A DNA stretch of 57,629 nucleotides from NCBI GenBank assembly GCA_945860955.1, contig CAMATH010000047.1:1-57629 (forward strand), read 5' to 3'. The position numbers were made by a program, and so were the translations under genes. Under the pieces are notes generated by a model that was not told where the DNA came from, did not search any database, and worked only from the letters and a program-made list of their open reading frames with translations. This stretch comes from Planctomicrobium piriforme (GTDB lineage Bacteria; Planctomycetota; Planctomycetia; Planctomycetales; Planctomycetaceae). Position 1 is the first letter of the stretch, and each line of letters starts with the position of its first letter. Positions 16,748 to 26,526 of this stretch are shown one piece after another.

Positions 16748-18072
16748 GCGGTTGGTGTGACTTTTTCTGAGAGTGAAACGGGACTGCGGGGGAGCCAGAT
16801 CAGTGTCAGGGCCAGCCCGATCGCCATGACCACCGCACAAACGGCGAAGCTCGCCCTGTAGCCGGTGGCCTGATCCGACCGTTGCCCCACAAAGTCGGCC
16901 ACTTTGCCAAACACCAGTCCCATCAGAGCGGCCGGTGCCATCAGCAGGTTCGAATAGGCCATGTTCCGGCGCAAGTCGCGGGGCCGCGAGGCGGCAAGCA
17001 GGTAGTTGGGGGCGTATACCCCGACCAGTTCTCCCGCGCCATAAATCTGAAACGTCGCGAGGTAGGCGAAGCCCGTGGCGAACAACGCGTAGGTCGGTGC
17101 GAGTAGAAACATCACTCCCGTCGCCAGCAGCCCCGCGCGGGGATTCCCGCGAGTCATCAGCCAGCCCAGCATCAGGCCGGCACACGCCTTGGTCCCATAC
17201 CGCAACACACCGCCGTACATGACCAGGGTCTTCGGATCCCGGCCCATCGCGTCCTGCGTGTAATTCGCCAGATTGCCAATGATCATGTTCCCCGCGTACA
17301 AGAGAACTGTGATGATCGCGATCCGTAGCAGCAGCCGATCGGACAGAAAATCCCGAGCTCCAGCCAACAGTGAAAACTGGCTTTTCGAATTCTGGTCTGT
17401 GACGGTAGGAATGACAAATCGGCTCGCCAGCCAGGATGCCATGAGCATCGGAAACACGGCGGCGAGAAACACGACGGCATAGTTGCCGGGAAACGCCAGG
17501 GGGGTTCCCAGTTTCCACGTCAGGATCTCACCATTGAGCAGAATCTGCGCCCCCAAAGAACCGATCGCGGCGAGAATCGGGCCACCCCCGTACGCGAGCG
17601 CGAGTGCCGCCCCCCGTCGAGATTCGGCGACTCCCCGGCCCATCGCCTCCCAGACCAGGGTGATCGCCAGGGGAATCGTCAGGCCGGTCATCACACTCTG
17701 CAACAGAACGGCGAGCCCGACGATTCTGCCAGGAAGGTTGAGTCCCACCGAGAGCGCGACCAACCCGGTTCCCACGGCGGCGAAGAAATAGCTCAGAACC
17801 ATGAGCGGTTTGAGCCAGCGGACGCCGGGCAATAGAGCGGCGACAATGACCGGCACGACCGTGCAGGCCATGAAGATGCTCTCGGGCGAGTTCGCGTAGA
17901 CGTTCGACGCCTTGAGTTCTTTGAGCAGAACCGCGTGTGTGGCACCGACGTACAACACGGGAGCCGCGAGGTACTGCATCCCGACGCAGCCGCCGAACAG
18001 CAGCAGATTGCGCTGTTGCTCCTCGGGCGAGAGCGGATGGGAGTCGTTGTCGATCGTCGTGTCAGACGACAT
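16744..18072 (-). CDS. MFS transporter
   Basis: 442 residues from the ATG at 18072. After a short polar N-terminus (SPEEQQRNLLL) there are about twelve hydrophobic segments from residue ~20 to 430, with a cytoplasmic loop near the middle (TVTDQNSKSQFS). The topology and the GRGVAESRRGAALAL loop suit a major facilitator permease. The substrate is not evident. It ends with ATGA overlapping the oxidoreductase start, and it starts 5 bp after the PPK2 stop, so the three are very likely cotranscribed. Confidence 0.85.
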   Translation of the reverse strand: MSSDTTIDNDSHPLSPEEQQRNLLLFGGCVGMQYLAAPVLYVGATHAVLLKELKASNVYANSPESIFMACTVVPVIVAALLPGVRWLKPLMVLSYFFAAVGTGLVALSVGLNLPGRIVGLAVLLQSVMTGLTIPLAITLVWEAMGRGVAESRRGAALALAYGGGPILAAIGSLGAQILLNGEILTWKLGTPLAFPGNYAVVFLAAVFPMLMASWLASRFVIPTVTDQNSKSQFSLLAGARDFLSDRLLLRIAIITVLLYAGNMIIGNLANYTQDAMGRDPKTLVMYGGVLRYGTKACAGLMLGWLMTRGNPRAGLLATGVMFLLAPTYALFATGFAYLATFQIYGAGELVGVYAPNYLLAASRPRDLRRNMAYSNLLMAPAALMGLVFGKVADFVGQRSDQATGYRASFAVCAVVMAIGLALTLIWLPRSPVSLSEKVTPTA

Positions 18073-18077
18073 GCGGG

Positions 18078-18971
18078 TCACTCCGCGAGAAGATTCGCCC
18101 GCGCCTCGGCGATGCGGGCGCGTTGCTGTTCCGAAATCTCGGGATACTTGAGATCGAGGGACCGAATGGTCGACGCCAGAATGCGCGAGACAAGCGACCG
18201 CGTGACCCACTTGTGGTCGGCGGGAATCACAAACCAGGGGGCCGCTTCGGTGCTGGTGGCCGCCAGGCAGTCTTCGTACGCCTCGTGGTAGGCGTCCCAA
18301 TGAGCCCGCTGTTCCACGTCGGCGAAACTGAATTTCCAGTGTTTTTCCGGCTGATCGATACGCTCCAGAAACCGTTCCCGCTGCTCTTCTTTCGAAACAT
18401 GCAGAAAGAACTTCACAATCGCCGTCCCGTTACGGACGAGATGTTCCTCGAACGCTCGAATGTCTTCGTACCGCTGTTCCCAGAGTTGTTTGCCGGGCTT
18501 GATGTTGGGAATCCGCTGAGCGACGATCAGTTCCGGCTGTACCCGGACGATCAGCACCTCTTCGTAGTACGATCGGTTGAAGATTCCGATGCGGCCCCGT
18601 TCAGGAAGCGCCTTGGAACAGCGCCACAGAAAGTTATGGTCCAGCTCTTCGGCCGAGGGATGCTTGAAACTGTAAACCTGGACTCCCTGCGGATTGACCC
18701 CCGACATCACGTGTTTGATCGTTCCATCTTTGCCAGCGGCGTCCATCGCCTGAAAGATGACCAACACCGACCATGAGTCAGCGGCGTACAGCATTTCCTG
18801 CGCGACCGTCAACGACTCGACATCCTCCATCAAGACCTTTTGAGCCAGTTCCTTCCGCTCGGACTTGGACTTTTTCAAGTCCCCCTGCCAGCCGGGATCG
18901 TAATCCTTGAGCCGAAACGGCTTGCCAGGCTGAACCCGAAACTGATCGATGATTTTTGGCAGGTCGAGCAT
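18078..18971 (-). CDS. ppk2: Polyphosphate kinase 2 family protein
   Basis: 297 residues. It transfers phosphate between polyphosphate and nucleoside di- or monophosphates in the cytoplasm. The Walker A-like AMDAAGKDGTIKHV is at residues 75-88, with RIGIFNRSYYEEVLIVRV as Walker B region at about 127-144, and the lid region with RFLERIDQPEKHWKFS further on. The single-domain length fits PPK2 class I or III. The ATG at 18971 follows an A/G-rich stretch. Being sandwiched between the FAH-fold gene and the MFS transporter is not a common arrangement; a shared substrate is not obvious. Confidence 0.92.
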   Translation of the reverse strand: MLDLPKIIDQFRVQPGKPFRLKDYDPGWQGDLKKSKSERKELAQKVLMEDVESLTVAQEMLYAADSWSVLVIFQAMDAAGKDGTIKHVMSGVNPQGVQVYSFKHPSAEELDHNFLWRCSKALPERGRIGIFNRSYYEEVLIVRVQPELIVAQRIPNIKPGKQLWEQRYEDIRAFEEHLVRNGTAIVKFFLHVSKEEQRERFLERIDQPEKHWKFSFADVEQRAHWDAYHEAYEDCLAATSTEAAPWFVIPADHKWVTRSLVSRILASTIRSLDLKYPEISEQQRARIAEARANLLAE

Positions 18972-19022
18972 GCGGAGGCCGGGAGGGTATGGAGGGCGTG
19001 GGGAACAAGCCGGCCGGAGCGA

Positions 19023-19880
19023 TCAGCCCTGGACGACAGGGTTGGTCAACGTGCCGATCCCGGTGACGTCGATCGTCACCAGATCTCCCGCTTCAAGAGT
19101 GAAATCGTTGGGTGGCACCACGCCGGTCCCGGTGAGCAGAATCACGCCCTCCGGGAAGCTGTTGTCCCGGAACAGCCAGTCGATCAGCTCTTCAAACGTC
19201 CGCTTCATCTGATCGAGGTTCGTCGATCCCTGGAAGACTTCGCTCCCCTTGCGGCGGATCGACAGCGAGATGTGTGTCTCGGCGCGGTCCAGGGGCTCTT
19301 CGGGAATCAGTACACACGGCCCCAGTGCGCAGCACTGGTTATAAACCTTGGCCTGAGGTAAGTAGAGCGGATTCTCCCCCTCAATATCCCGGGCGCTCAT
19401 GTCGTTGCCGATCGTCAATCCGACCAGTTTTCCTTTGGGGTTGATCACCAGGGCGAACTCCGGTTCCGGCACCGACCAGCGAGTGTCGACGCGAATTCGC
19501 ACCGGTTGACCGGGACCCGAGACACGCCGCCCGTTCCCCTTGAAGAAGATCTCCGGTCGGGGTGCAGTGTAGACCCGGTCGTAATGCGACGCCCCGGTTT
19601 CCGATTCCTCCATCCGGGCGATCTGACTGCGTTTGTACGTCACCCCCGCCGCCCAGACTTCCTGGTTGTCGATCGGCGCGACGAAGCGAACGTGCGTCTG
19701 AGCGACCAGAGTCGAGTTGACATCGAATTGCTTCTCGATCAGCGCGACGGGATCAGGGGAATGCAACACGTCGGCGAGACTGTTGTACCCCTGGGGGAAT
19801 GGTGCCAGGTACACACCGGGTTCAACCAGCACTCCCAAACAGGGTTCGCCGTTCGACTGTACGACCTTGCCAACTCTCAT
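19023..19880 (-). CDS. Fumarylacetoacetate hydrolase-fold protein (2-keto-3-deoxy-sugar acid dehydratase-like)
   Basis: 285 residues. The metal ligands of the FAH fold are in place: Glu139 and Glu141 in SVPEPEFALVINPKG and Asp160 in IGNDMSARDIEGENPLYLPQ. The segment DIEGENPLYLPQAK is characteristic of the 2-dehydro-3-deoxy-D-arabinonate dehydratase branch rather than of true fumarylacetoacetase. That suggests a sugar-acid role, which fits the neighbouring oxidoreductase and the SMP-30 lactonase further downstream. The ATG at 19880 is the only suitable start. It lies 51 bp upstream of ppk2 on the same strand. Confidence 0.88.
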   Translation of the reverse strand: MRVGKVVQSNGEPCLGVLVEPGVYLAPFPQGYNSLADVLHSPDPVALIEKQFDVNSTLVAQTHVRFVAPIDNQEVWAAGVTYKRSQIARMEESETGASHYDRVYTAPRPEIFFKGNGRRVSGPGQPVRIRVDTRWSVPEPEFALVINPKGKLVGLTIGNDMSARDIEGENPLYLPQAKVYNQCCALGPCVLIPEEPLDRAETHISLSIRRKGSEVFQGSTNLDQMKRTFEELIDWLFRDNSFPEGVILLTGTGVVPPNDFTLEAGDLVTIDVTGIGTLTNPVVQG

Positions 19881-19936
19881 CGGTTCACACTCTCTTCATG
19901 ATGCAGTCGTGGGGGATCGCCCACAACAATGACTGG

Positions 19937-20989
19937 TTAGACTGTCTCACGCAAGGCAGCCAAGGTGCGGGCCATGTCGGTCGGGAGCGGTGCCTCAAAC
20001 GACATCGTGTCGTTGGTGACGGGGTGCCGGAATGTGATCATCTGAGCGTGCAGCGCCTGCCGGGAAATCAACACGTCGGCCGGGTCAACAACCCCTTCGG
20101 CGGAATTCCCGGAGGGAGCGGCCGGGGCTTCCGGAACAAACCGCGAAACCTTCCCGGATCCACGCTTCGCCAGGTACGATCGGCGCAATTCGTCGCGACC
20201 GCCGTAAAGCTTGTCGGCGACAATCGGGTGTCCCAGATGTTTCAGGTGAACCCGCAACTGATGTGTCCGCCCGGTTTTCGGAAATAACCGGATCCAGGTG
20301 AAGTCGTAGAACCGCTCGATGACTTCAAAAAAAGTACTCGCGGGCCGGCCGTGAACCGTCGGTTCACACGCCATCATCTTTTCGCGTTCCCGCGGATTGA
20401 CCCGGATGAACGTTTCGATCCAGTCGCTGTCGCGGTCGACCACACCCCAGGCGAGCGCGACGTACTGTTTGCGCACCTCGCGGCGTTCGAATTGCTCGGA
20501 AAGTTTGTGGTGAACCTGATTGTCTTTGGCGACAATGATCACGCCCGACGTGTCTCGATCGAGGCGATGCACAATCCCCGGACGATCCTCTCCGGCGACG
20601 TCACTCAGGCGGTCGAAGTGAAACTGCAACGCCGCCGCCAGTGTGCCGGTGTAGTGTCCCTTGCCAGGGTGCGTGATCATCCCGGCGGCCTTGTTGATCA
20701 CGACCAGATGATCATCTTCGAACAGCACGTCGAGCGGATGCTCTTCGGGAGCGACTGACTGATCAGGCAGCGCTGGCAGCCTGACCGAGAGCAGGTCGTT
20801 CACGTGGAGCCGACGACTCGATTTGACCGGCAGGCCATTGACCTGAACCGCGTGCTGTTCGATCGCCTTTTGAAACAGCGCGCGGCTGTAGTTGGGATAC
20901 AGCCGCGAGAGGTAATGGTCTACCCGCCAGCCGTGGGCTCGCGCCTCGACTGTCAGCACCACCGGCTGGGTGGAGAGCTCTTCGCTCAT
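19937..20989 (-). CDS. RluD/RluA-family 23S rRNA pseudouridine synthase
   Basis: 350 residues from the ATG at 20989. An S4 RNA-binding domain occupies about residues 10-70 (RVDHYLSRLYPNYSRALFQK). The catalytic core follows, with IVHRLDRDTSGVIIVAK placing the nucleophilic Asp at 144, then RKQYVALAWG and TGRTHQLRVHLKHLGHPIVA. This is the RluD-type order. About 35 extra residues (GSGKVSRFVPEAPAAPSGNS region) are inserted before the final LHAQMITFRHP strand. Codons further upstream of 20989 overlap the previous gene in another frame and were rejected. Confidence 0.93.
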   Translation of the reverse strand: MSEELSTQPVVLTVEARAHGWRVDHYLSRLYPNYSRALFQKAIEQHAVQVNGLPVKSSRRLHVNDLLSVRLPALPDQSVAPEEHPLDVLFEDDHLVVINKAAGMITHPGKGHYTGTLAAALQFHFDRLSDVAGEDRPGIVHRLDRDTSGVIIVAKDNQVHHKLSEQFERREVRKQYVALAWGVVDRDSDWIETFIRVNPREREKMMACEPTVHGRPASTFFEVIERFYDFTWIRLFPKTGRTHQLRVHLKHLGHPIVADKLYGGRDELRRSYLAKRGSGKVSRFVPEAPAAPSGNSAEGVVDPADVLISRQALHAQMITFRHPVTNDTMSFEAPLPTDMARTLAALRETV

Positions 20990-21020
20990 GGCGACCGCTG
21001 GCGTTTCGGGGTGCCAGTAA

Positions 21021-22016
21021 CTACTGGTTTTCGGGTTTCGCTTCCGAATCCGGTTCGGCAGGCGTCTCAGTGGCCGGCTTTTCTTCCGCTGGAGTGCTGG
21101 GGACGTCGTCAGCCGCCGGCTTGCCGGAATCGCCCGACGCTTCGGTGGACTCGGTGGCTTCCGTCGACTCGGTGGCTTCGGGCACCTTGTCAGATTCCGT
21201 TCCCTCTTCGGCCGGCGGGGTGAGTCCCCCCTTGGACTGCGGTTCGTCGTCCGATTCCATCGGGTCGTCGTCATCCGCCCCCTTGCCCGCCGTGCCTTCG
21301 GTCGCATCCCGTTCGGTGATTCTGCGAATCGCTTCGTTCAACGCGTCGTCGCTCATCCCGCCCCCCATTCCCGTATCATGCGGCGAACGGTCCTTGGTCT
21401 TCGGGCGCTCAAACTTGGCGAACCATTGATAGAACTCAGCCGATCCCCCCTTTTTCAGGGCTTCGAGACGCTGTTTCACGTCGTCTTTGTAGTACGAATT
21501 GGGGAATTTCTCGAGCAGTCGACTGTAAGCCTTGACCGCATCCTGAGTTTCCCCTTCGGACAGTGACTCTTCGGCACGTCCCAACCCAAACAACGCGCGT
21601 TCGCGGACCTCGTTCGGCACACTTGTCTGTTCCGCCAGTTTTTCAAAGCTGTTTCGGGCCTTTTCGACATCCTTCTTTCCCGCTTCGAGGTCGAGGAACA
21701 TCGATTTCACGCCGGCGCTCAACCGCTGTTCCGCCTCGAGCAGTCGCGCCCAGGGAGCCGCGGATGTATCGGGGTGCTTCGCCCAGACATCGCCCAGATC
21801 CTCAACATTTCCCGACGAAACAGCCAGTTGCGCCCAGGCTCCCTGCTCTTTTGCTTTGACGCTGCGCTGGTAGAGAATCCCCGCCACCGCCAAAGCGGCG
21901 ACCACGCAGATCCCGATCGAGATCCGATTCCCGTGCTTCTCCAGAAAACTGTTCAAACGAAGCAGCAGCTTCTCCATTTCTGAAGTCTGCAATTCATGCC
22001 GTTGCTGGCTATCCAT
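21021..22016 (-). CDS. Membrane-anchored TPR protein with acidic tail
   Basis: 331 residues. One membrane segment at about 32-50 (ISIGICVVAALAVAGILYQ) follows a short N-terminus. About residues 60-190 are helical repeats of TPR/YfgM type (RALFGLGRAEESLSEGETQD, AVKAYSRLLEKFPNSYYKDD). The last ~100 residues are disordered and rich in Glu, Asp, Pro and Thr with repeated ATEST. The order resembles YfgM-like ancillary subunits of membrane complexes, but no specific partner is shown. The RluD-type gene starts 31 bp downstream, so they are likely cotranscribed. Confidence 0.78.
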   Translation of the reverse strand: MDSQQRHELQTSEMEKLLLRLNSFLEKHGNRISIGICVVAALAVAGILYQRSVKAKEQGAWAQLAVSSGNVEDLGDVWAKHPDTSAAPWARLLEAEQRLSAGVKSMFLDLEAGKKDVEKARNSFEKLAEQTSVPNEVRERALFGLGRAEESLSEGETQDAVKAYSRLLEKFPNSYYKDDVKQRLEALKKGGSAEFYQWFAKFERPKTKDRSPHDTGMGGGMSDDALNEAIRRITERDATEGTAGKGADDDDPMESDDEPQSKGGLTPPAEEGTESDKVPEATESTEATESTEASGDSGKPAADDVPSTPAEEKPATETPAEPDSEAKPENQ

Positions 22017-22171
22017 AGTGTCTGTCGCGAGTGGCGGTCCGTGGGTAGGTTCTAAGCCCGAGCGTTACGGGACGGCGAAGTCGGCTGACCCGCTACATTC
22101 GCACCCGACGCTCGAAATTCAAGTTGCAAGCTCTGGATTGTATTGCCGTGGTGAACAAGCGTCAAGACGCG

Positions 22172-25100
22172 TTATTTCTGCGACAACAAGTACGCGATCA
22201 GATCCGCGACCGCCTGCTGGTCGAGGTTCTTTTCCAACCCTTCCGGCATGATCGACAGCCCCGAACTGCGGAGCGCATCGATGTCGCTCCGCAATACGGT
22301 GTCAGTCTGGTTTTCCTGTCGCCGCAAGGTGACGCTGGTGGCGGTCTCCGCGGCAATCAACCCGGTGATCGATTTTCCCGCCTTGTTCTGCAGAATGTAG
22401 TTGACAAATTGCGGATTCACTTCGCGATTGGGATCGAGCAGATTCACCAAAATCGCCTCGGCTCCCCGGTTTTGAACCGTCGCGAGGTTCGGCCCGATCT
22501 CGTGCCCCATTCCTTCCAGTTTGTGGCAGACGACGCACGTCTTCTGGAAGTGCTTTCGTCCCGCGTCGGCGTCTCCCTTCAGTTTCAATGCCGACGCATA
22601 TGCTTCGATCACGTCGCTCCGTTTTCCCAACTTGACCTGACTCGCCAGACGCTTCGCCTTTTCCCGGACGCGGGGGTCGCCGTGCGCTTCGAGCAACTTG
22701 AATCGACTGGGTTCCAGGTCCGATGCCGGGATCTCTTCTTTTTCCACCGCGTCCAAAAGCGCCGCCAGCCAGTCGGCTCGCGAGAAAATCGCTTCCGACG
22801 CCGTCGGTCGCAATTTGGGTCCGAACCCGGGCCACGCTTCGACCAGAATGCCGCCAATCGCGGGGTCGGCGAACCGTCCCAGCGTCGCGACGGCCGCCAG
22901 TTGGACCACCGCCGGTTCGCGACTGTCGAGCAGGCTGGTCAACAGCTTCTGGCTGTCGGCGAATTCCCCCAGACCCAGCGTCCGAATCGCGTCGGCGCGT
23001 TCGTTTTCCGACCGGGCGGCGTCCGCCGCCAGTTTCCGCGCGTTGGCCAGTAACTCACCCAGCAGCTCTTTCGCCTTGCCTGGATCCGAACTGACCCGCG
23101 TTCGCAGCGGCGAATTGCTTTTCGTAAGACCTTCGCTCAAGGAGGCGACAATTCCCGCCGCCAGCGCAGTCGATTCCTTCGGCAGCCGGTCGAGCGCGGT
23201 CAATGTCGCAGAGACATCTTCCGACCTCCCTTGCAGTCCCACCAACTGCGCCAGTTCCGCCAAAACCGCTCCCGAGTGTGCCTGCTTGCGGAATGCTTCA
23301 TCGGTCGCAAGGGACGCCAGGACTTCCCCCGCCCCTTCGGCGAAGGAACTCTCACACGCCAGCCGAATCCAGCGGTCGGCTCCATCTTTCGCCAGGATCC
23401 GCGCCAGTGCCATGGCCCGCGGACCAACCGAAATCTCGCCCAGGCTGAACGCGAGCTGGTACCGCACCAGCAGGTCGGGATCATCGACCATGGCAAGCAA
23501 CCGCTGTCGCAGCTCGGCGGAGTCGGCGAGCAACGGCTCGGAAAGCCGAACCGCGTTCCGACGGACGCCAGGGTGTGGGTCATTGAGCGCGGCGAGAACG
23601 ACTTCGGGCGTCAAAGCGTTTTGGCCGACCAGAGCGCACAGAGCGTGGAGTCGGCCCTCCGGAAGTAGGGAATCGTGTGCGAGTTTCGCGAGGTCGGCGA
23701 CCCCCGTGCGATCCTGCCGTTCGTAGAGCAGGCGTTGGGCGGTGAGGCGGTGCCAGGCGTTGCGATGTTCCAGAGCGGCGACCAGGTCTTGCGACGTCGC
23801 GGAACTCAACTTGGGGATCTTTGGTTGGCGGTAGCCGTCGGGGATCACCCGGTACAGTCGACCACGGTCCCGGCCGCTCGTGAGATCGAGATGTTTCTTA
23901 ATCGCCGGCGGAAGACTGGCGGGGTGTTCGATCACCTCGCGGCAGACATCGATGACATGCAGGGTTCCGTCGGGGGCGTTGGCGAACTGCGCGGGACGAA
24001 ACCAAGTGTCCGTTGACGCGAGGAATTCAACTTTTTCGTCGACTCGATTGGCGACTAGAGCCAGGCCATTTGGGTCGAGCTTTTTGCGATGGACGATGTT
24101 GCTTCCTACGTCGCCAATGAAGGCCTGCCCGCGATATTCAGCGGGCCACGCGTCTCCCCGGTACAGCATGACCCCCGTGGCTCCGGTGAAGTAGCCGGCG
24201 GCACGCCCGCCCCCTTCGATGGGACCGGGGACTTTGCCCGAGACGCGCAGCCGAGTCCGGACGATCCGCCACGGTTCGACGGGACTGATGCGGAAGACTT
24301 CAGCCTGGGGACCGTCGGATGCGATGCTGACGCGCGGTCCCGGGGCGGCAAGAGATTTGTTGCGGGCGATGTAGCGGTCTTCATACATGACCAGTTGAAT
24401 GTGGTCGCTATTCGAACAGACGAACTTGCGGCCAAAATCGTCAAAGCACATTCCATGCTGGGCACCGCCACTTTCCGGGCGAATGTCGAGGACTCGCGGG
24501 TCGAATGAGAAGTCCCGGCCATTGAGGTTGATGGCGGGGGCGGCTTCATCGTCGGGTCGGCGGACCTGGGCTCCGGAGCTGGAGGTCGCGCCATGAATCC
24601 GGTTGTCGAGTCCCCAGTGAAAGCTGTTGAACAAACCCTGGACGTTGCCGCGCCCAAAGCCGTTGAAGACGACTTTTCGAACGTCGGCCTTGCCATCTCC
24701 GGTGGTGTCTTTGAGATAGTAGATCTCGGGAGCCGCCCCGACGAACACCCCGCCATCGAAGCAGCAAATGGCGGTGGGCCACGACAGTTTGTCGGCGAAG
24801 AGGGTGCTTTTGTCGAAAACGCCATCGCCGTCGGTGTCTTCGAGCCGGCGGACCGCTCCCAGGAACTCTTTATCCTGTTCGGAGTAGTCTATCATCTCGA
24901 CCACGTAGGCCCGGCCGTCGGCGTCGTAGGCGACGGCAACGGGGGAGTGCAGCAGCGGCTCGGCGGCGACCTGTTGGACCTGAAAACCGGGCAGAGTTTT
25001 GAATTTCGCGAGAGCGTCCTTCGGTTCCGTCGGGGGAATGCGCGGGAGTTCGTCTTTGAAATCGAGTTCTTCCGCCTCCTGGGCCAGCGCCGACTTCGGA

Positions 25101-25219
25101 GCCATTGCGCCCCGCGGCATCGCCAGCGTCGCCAGCACGGCGGCGACTGCGAGAGCGGACCAGGAGAGTGTTCCAAAGGACTGCGGCGAGAGAGTCTGAC
25201 GAGCGGGTCGCGGGGACAT
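22172..25219 (-). CDS. PVC-type membrane-bound dehydrogenase with HEAT repeats and cytochrome c
   Basis: 1015 residues. An N-terminal membrane segment/signal (about 12-35) leads to a beta-propeller dehydrogenase-like domain (about 60-450) with a DGRAYVVEMIDYSEQDKE segment and repeated DGVF/DGKA calcium-like loops. A HEAT-repeat region (about 480-850) contains GVRRNAVRLSE and VRYQLAFSLGEI. Near residue 895 the haem c motif CVVCHK is followed by GHEIGPNL, and the tail is the typical PVC domain (NREVNPQFVNYILQNKAGKS). It should act in the periplasm as a quinone- or cytochrome-linked oxidase of an unknown alcohol or sugar. Such proteins occur in many copies in this phylum. Confidence 0.93.
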   Translation of the reverse strand: MSPRPARQTLSPQSFGTLSWSALAVAAVLATLAMPRGAMAPKSALAQEAEELDFKDELPRIPPTEPKDALAKFKTLPGFQVQQVAAEPLLHSPVAVAYDADGRAYVVEMIDYSEQDKEFLGAVRRLEDTDGDGVFDKSTLFADKLSWPTAICCFDGGVFVGAAPEIYYLKDTTGDGKADVRKVVFNGFGRGNVQGLFNSFHWGLDNRIHGATSSSGAQVRRPDDEAAPAINLNGRDFSFDPRVLDIRPESGGAQHGMCFDDFGRKFVCSNSDHIQLVMYEDRYIARNKSLAAPGPRVSIASDGPQAEVFRISPVEPWRIVRTRLRVSGKVPGPIEGGGRAAGYFTGATGVMLYRGDAWPAEYRGQAFIGDVGSNIVHRKKLDPNGLALVANRVDEKVEFLASTDTWFRPAQFANAPDGTLHVIDVCREVIEHPASLPPAIKKHLDLTSGRDRGRLYRVIPDGYRQPKIPKLSSATSQDLVAALEHRNAWHRLTAQRLLYERQDRTGVADLAKLAHDSLLPEGRLHALCALVGQNALTPEVVLAALNDPHPGVRRNAVRLSEPLLADSAELRQRLLAMVDDPDLLVRYQLAFSLGEISVGPRAMALARILAKDGADRWIRLACESSFAEGAGEVLASLATDEAFRKQAHSGAVLAELAQLVGLQGRSEDVSATLTALDRLPKESTALAAGIVASLSEGLTKSNSPLRTRVSSDPGKAKELLGELLANARKLAADAARSENERADAIRTLGLGEFADSQKLLTSLLDSREPAVVQLAAVATLGRFADPAIGGILVEAWPGFGPKLRPTASEAIFSRADWLAALLDAVEKEEIPASDLEPSRFKLLEAHGDPRVREKAKRLASQVKLGKRSDVIEAYASALKLKGDADAGRKHFQKTCVVCHKLEGMGHEIGPNLATVQNRGAEAILVNLLDPNREVNPQFVNYILQNKAGKSITGLIAAETATSVTLRRQENQTDTVLRSDIDALRSSGLSIMPEGLEKNLDQQAVADLIAYLLSQK

Positions 25220-25341
25220 GACGGCTCGACTCCTACAGAGGCGGGAGGGCGGGGGTGGGGACTTCTAAGTTGCAGAAATTGAATCTTGCACCGGGAGCGT
25301 CTCGACTTTCGCGCCCCTGGGATTGAATTCCAACAGAAGTA

Positions 25342-26526
25342 CTACGACTCAACGGCGGAATCATCGTCAAACAGAGCAATGCTGGCGGTGAACCCGTGGA
25401 TAAAGTTACGTCGACCGATCGGTCCGAGTTCACCGCGGGCGAAAAAACCCGCAAGTGGCAGGGGACCGCAAAGTTCTTGAACCAAAGCAGCGTCGTGATT
25501 CGGAGTGGGAAACAGACGGGTTCCCCGCCCGTTGCAACTGAAGAGGAGCGCTCCACCGCCAGCAGATCGTTCTGAGCTCTGCCGCGAGAGCAACACACGC
25601 AAATCCTCGGCGGCCGCCTCAGCGTCGCGAATGTGAAATTGCACCGTCTGGCCGGCGCGGACCAGATTTCCGATGGTGATCGCGCCGGTTTCCTTGTCGG
25701 CGGAGATCACATTGGAGATCAGGAAGTCGCCACGGGAAAAATGATCTTTGTATTCGTCGATCGCGATTCCGACGTGCAACCCGTCGCGAATCAGCAATCG
25801 GTCACGTTCGGAAAGTTCGGTGTACGTTTGCTCGAGTCGGGTCAGCGCGGCGCGGCCACCCAGGTCAAGGATGATGTTCTTTTCTGCCTTGGTGACAACA
25901 AAACTGTTTCCAATCGGCCGACATCCCTGCGAGACCACCGTGCGAATCCGGGGACCGCCACGAATGATCGCCCCGACCGCTCCGCGTGGCTTGACTCCGT
26001 TATTGAGGCCGAGCTTCGGATCACTTTGACGCCGCCAGAAACTCGACATTCCACCGAGCAGGGGGACGCCGGGAAATTCGTTGGCGAGTCTTTCGATCAA
26101 CTCGTGGATCGGACAGGAGAACGGATCCCCCAGCAGGAGAATGGCCCGAACGTCCGAGATCTCGGGCGGGGGGTCGGGGAGACCGTCGCAGACGACGCCG
26201 TCCGGGGTGTTTTCAAACACCACGTGAAATGGCTCGATAATGGCCCCCGGCAGCGTGGCTGCCCACATCGCAAGGCTCACCCCCGATTCCACTTCGGTCC
26301 CCACACAGGCAACCGCCTCGGTCGTACAAGCCAACAGCGTGTCGGGACGCAGGGTCTCCGTGACTTTGTTGAGAATCGGGGCCAACCGGTCGACGTGGTG
26401 TGAGCCGACGAACAGGAACGCCAGATTCGGGGTTCCGCCATTCAGCCCAACCGCAATTTCCTCGCAGACCGCCTGAACCGCGGCGGTCGTGACTGGATTC
26501 TGCGAGAGACTGGCGGCGTAGGCCAT
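25342..26526 (-). CDS. FIST (N and C) sensory domain protein
   Basis: 394 residues from the ATG at 26526, which begins MAYAASLSQNPVTTAAVQAV as FIST proteins do; an upstream ATG at 26595 would add 23 residues of unlikely sequence. FIST_N covers about 15-200 (LAFLFVGSHHVDRLAPIL, LLGGMSSFWRRQ). FIST_C covers about 220-370 (GLHVGIAIDEYKDHFSRGDF, GGGALLFSCNGRGTRLFPTP, LAGFFARGELGPIGRRNFIH). The domain is thought to bind small ligands such as amino acids. No GGDEF, kinase or HTH output is attached, so it must act with a partner. It is divergent from the SLC13-like transporter gene. Confidence 0.92.
   Translation of the reverse strand: MAYAASLSQNPVTTAAVQAVCEEIAVGLNGGTPNLAFLFVGSHHVDRLAPILNKVTETLRPDTLLACTTEAVACVGTEVESGVSLAMWAATLPGAIIEPFHVVFENTPDGVVCDGLPDPPPEISDVRAILLLGDPFSCPIHELIERLANEFPGVPLLGGMSSFWRRQSDPKLGLNNGVKPRGAVGAIIRGGPRIRTVVSQGCRPIGNSFVVTKAEKNIILDLGGRAALTRLEQTYTELSERDRLLIRDGLHVGIAIDEYKDHFSRGDFLISNVISADKETGAITIGNLVRAGQTVQFHIRDAEAAAEDLRVLLSRQSSERSAGGGALLFSCNGRGTRLFPTPNHDAALVQELCGPLPLAGFFARGELGPIGRRNFIHGFTASIALFDDDSAVES

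Noticed and set aside
16139-16861. Plus-strand frames antisense to the oxidoreductase/MFS overlap
   Set aside because: They are shadows of the Gfo/Idh and MFS genes, which have clear motifs and coupled starts.
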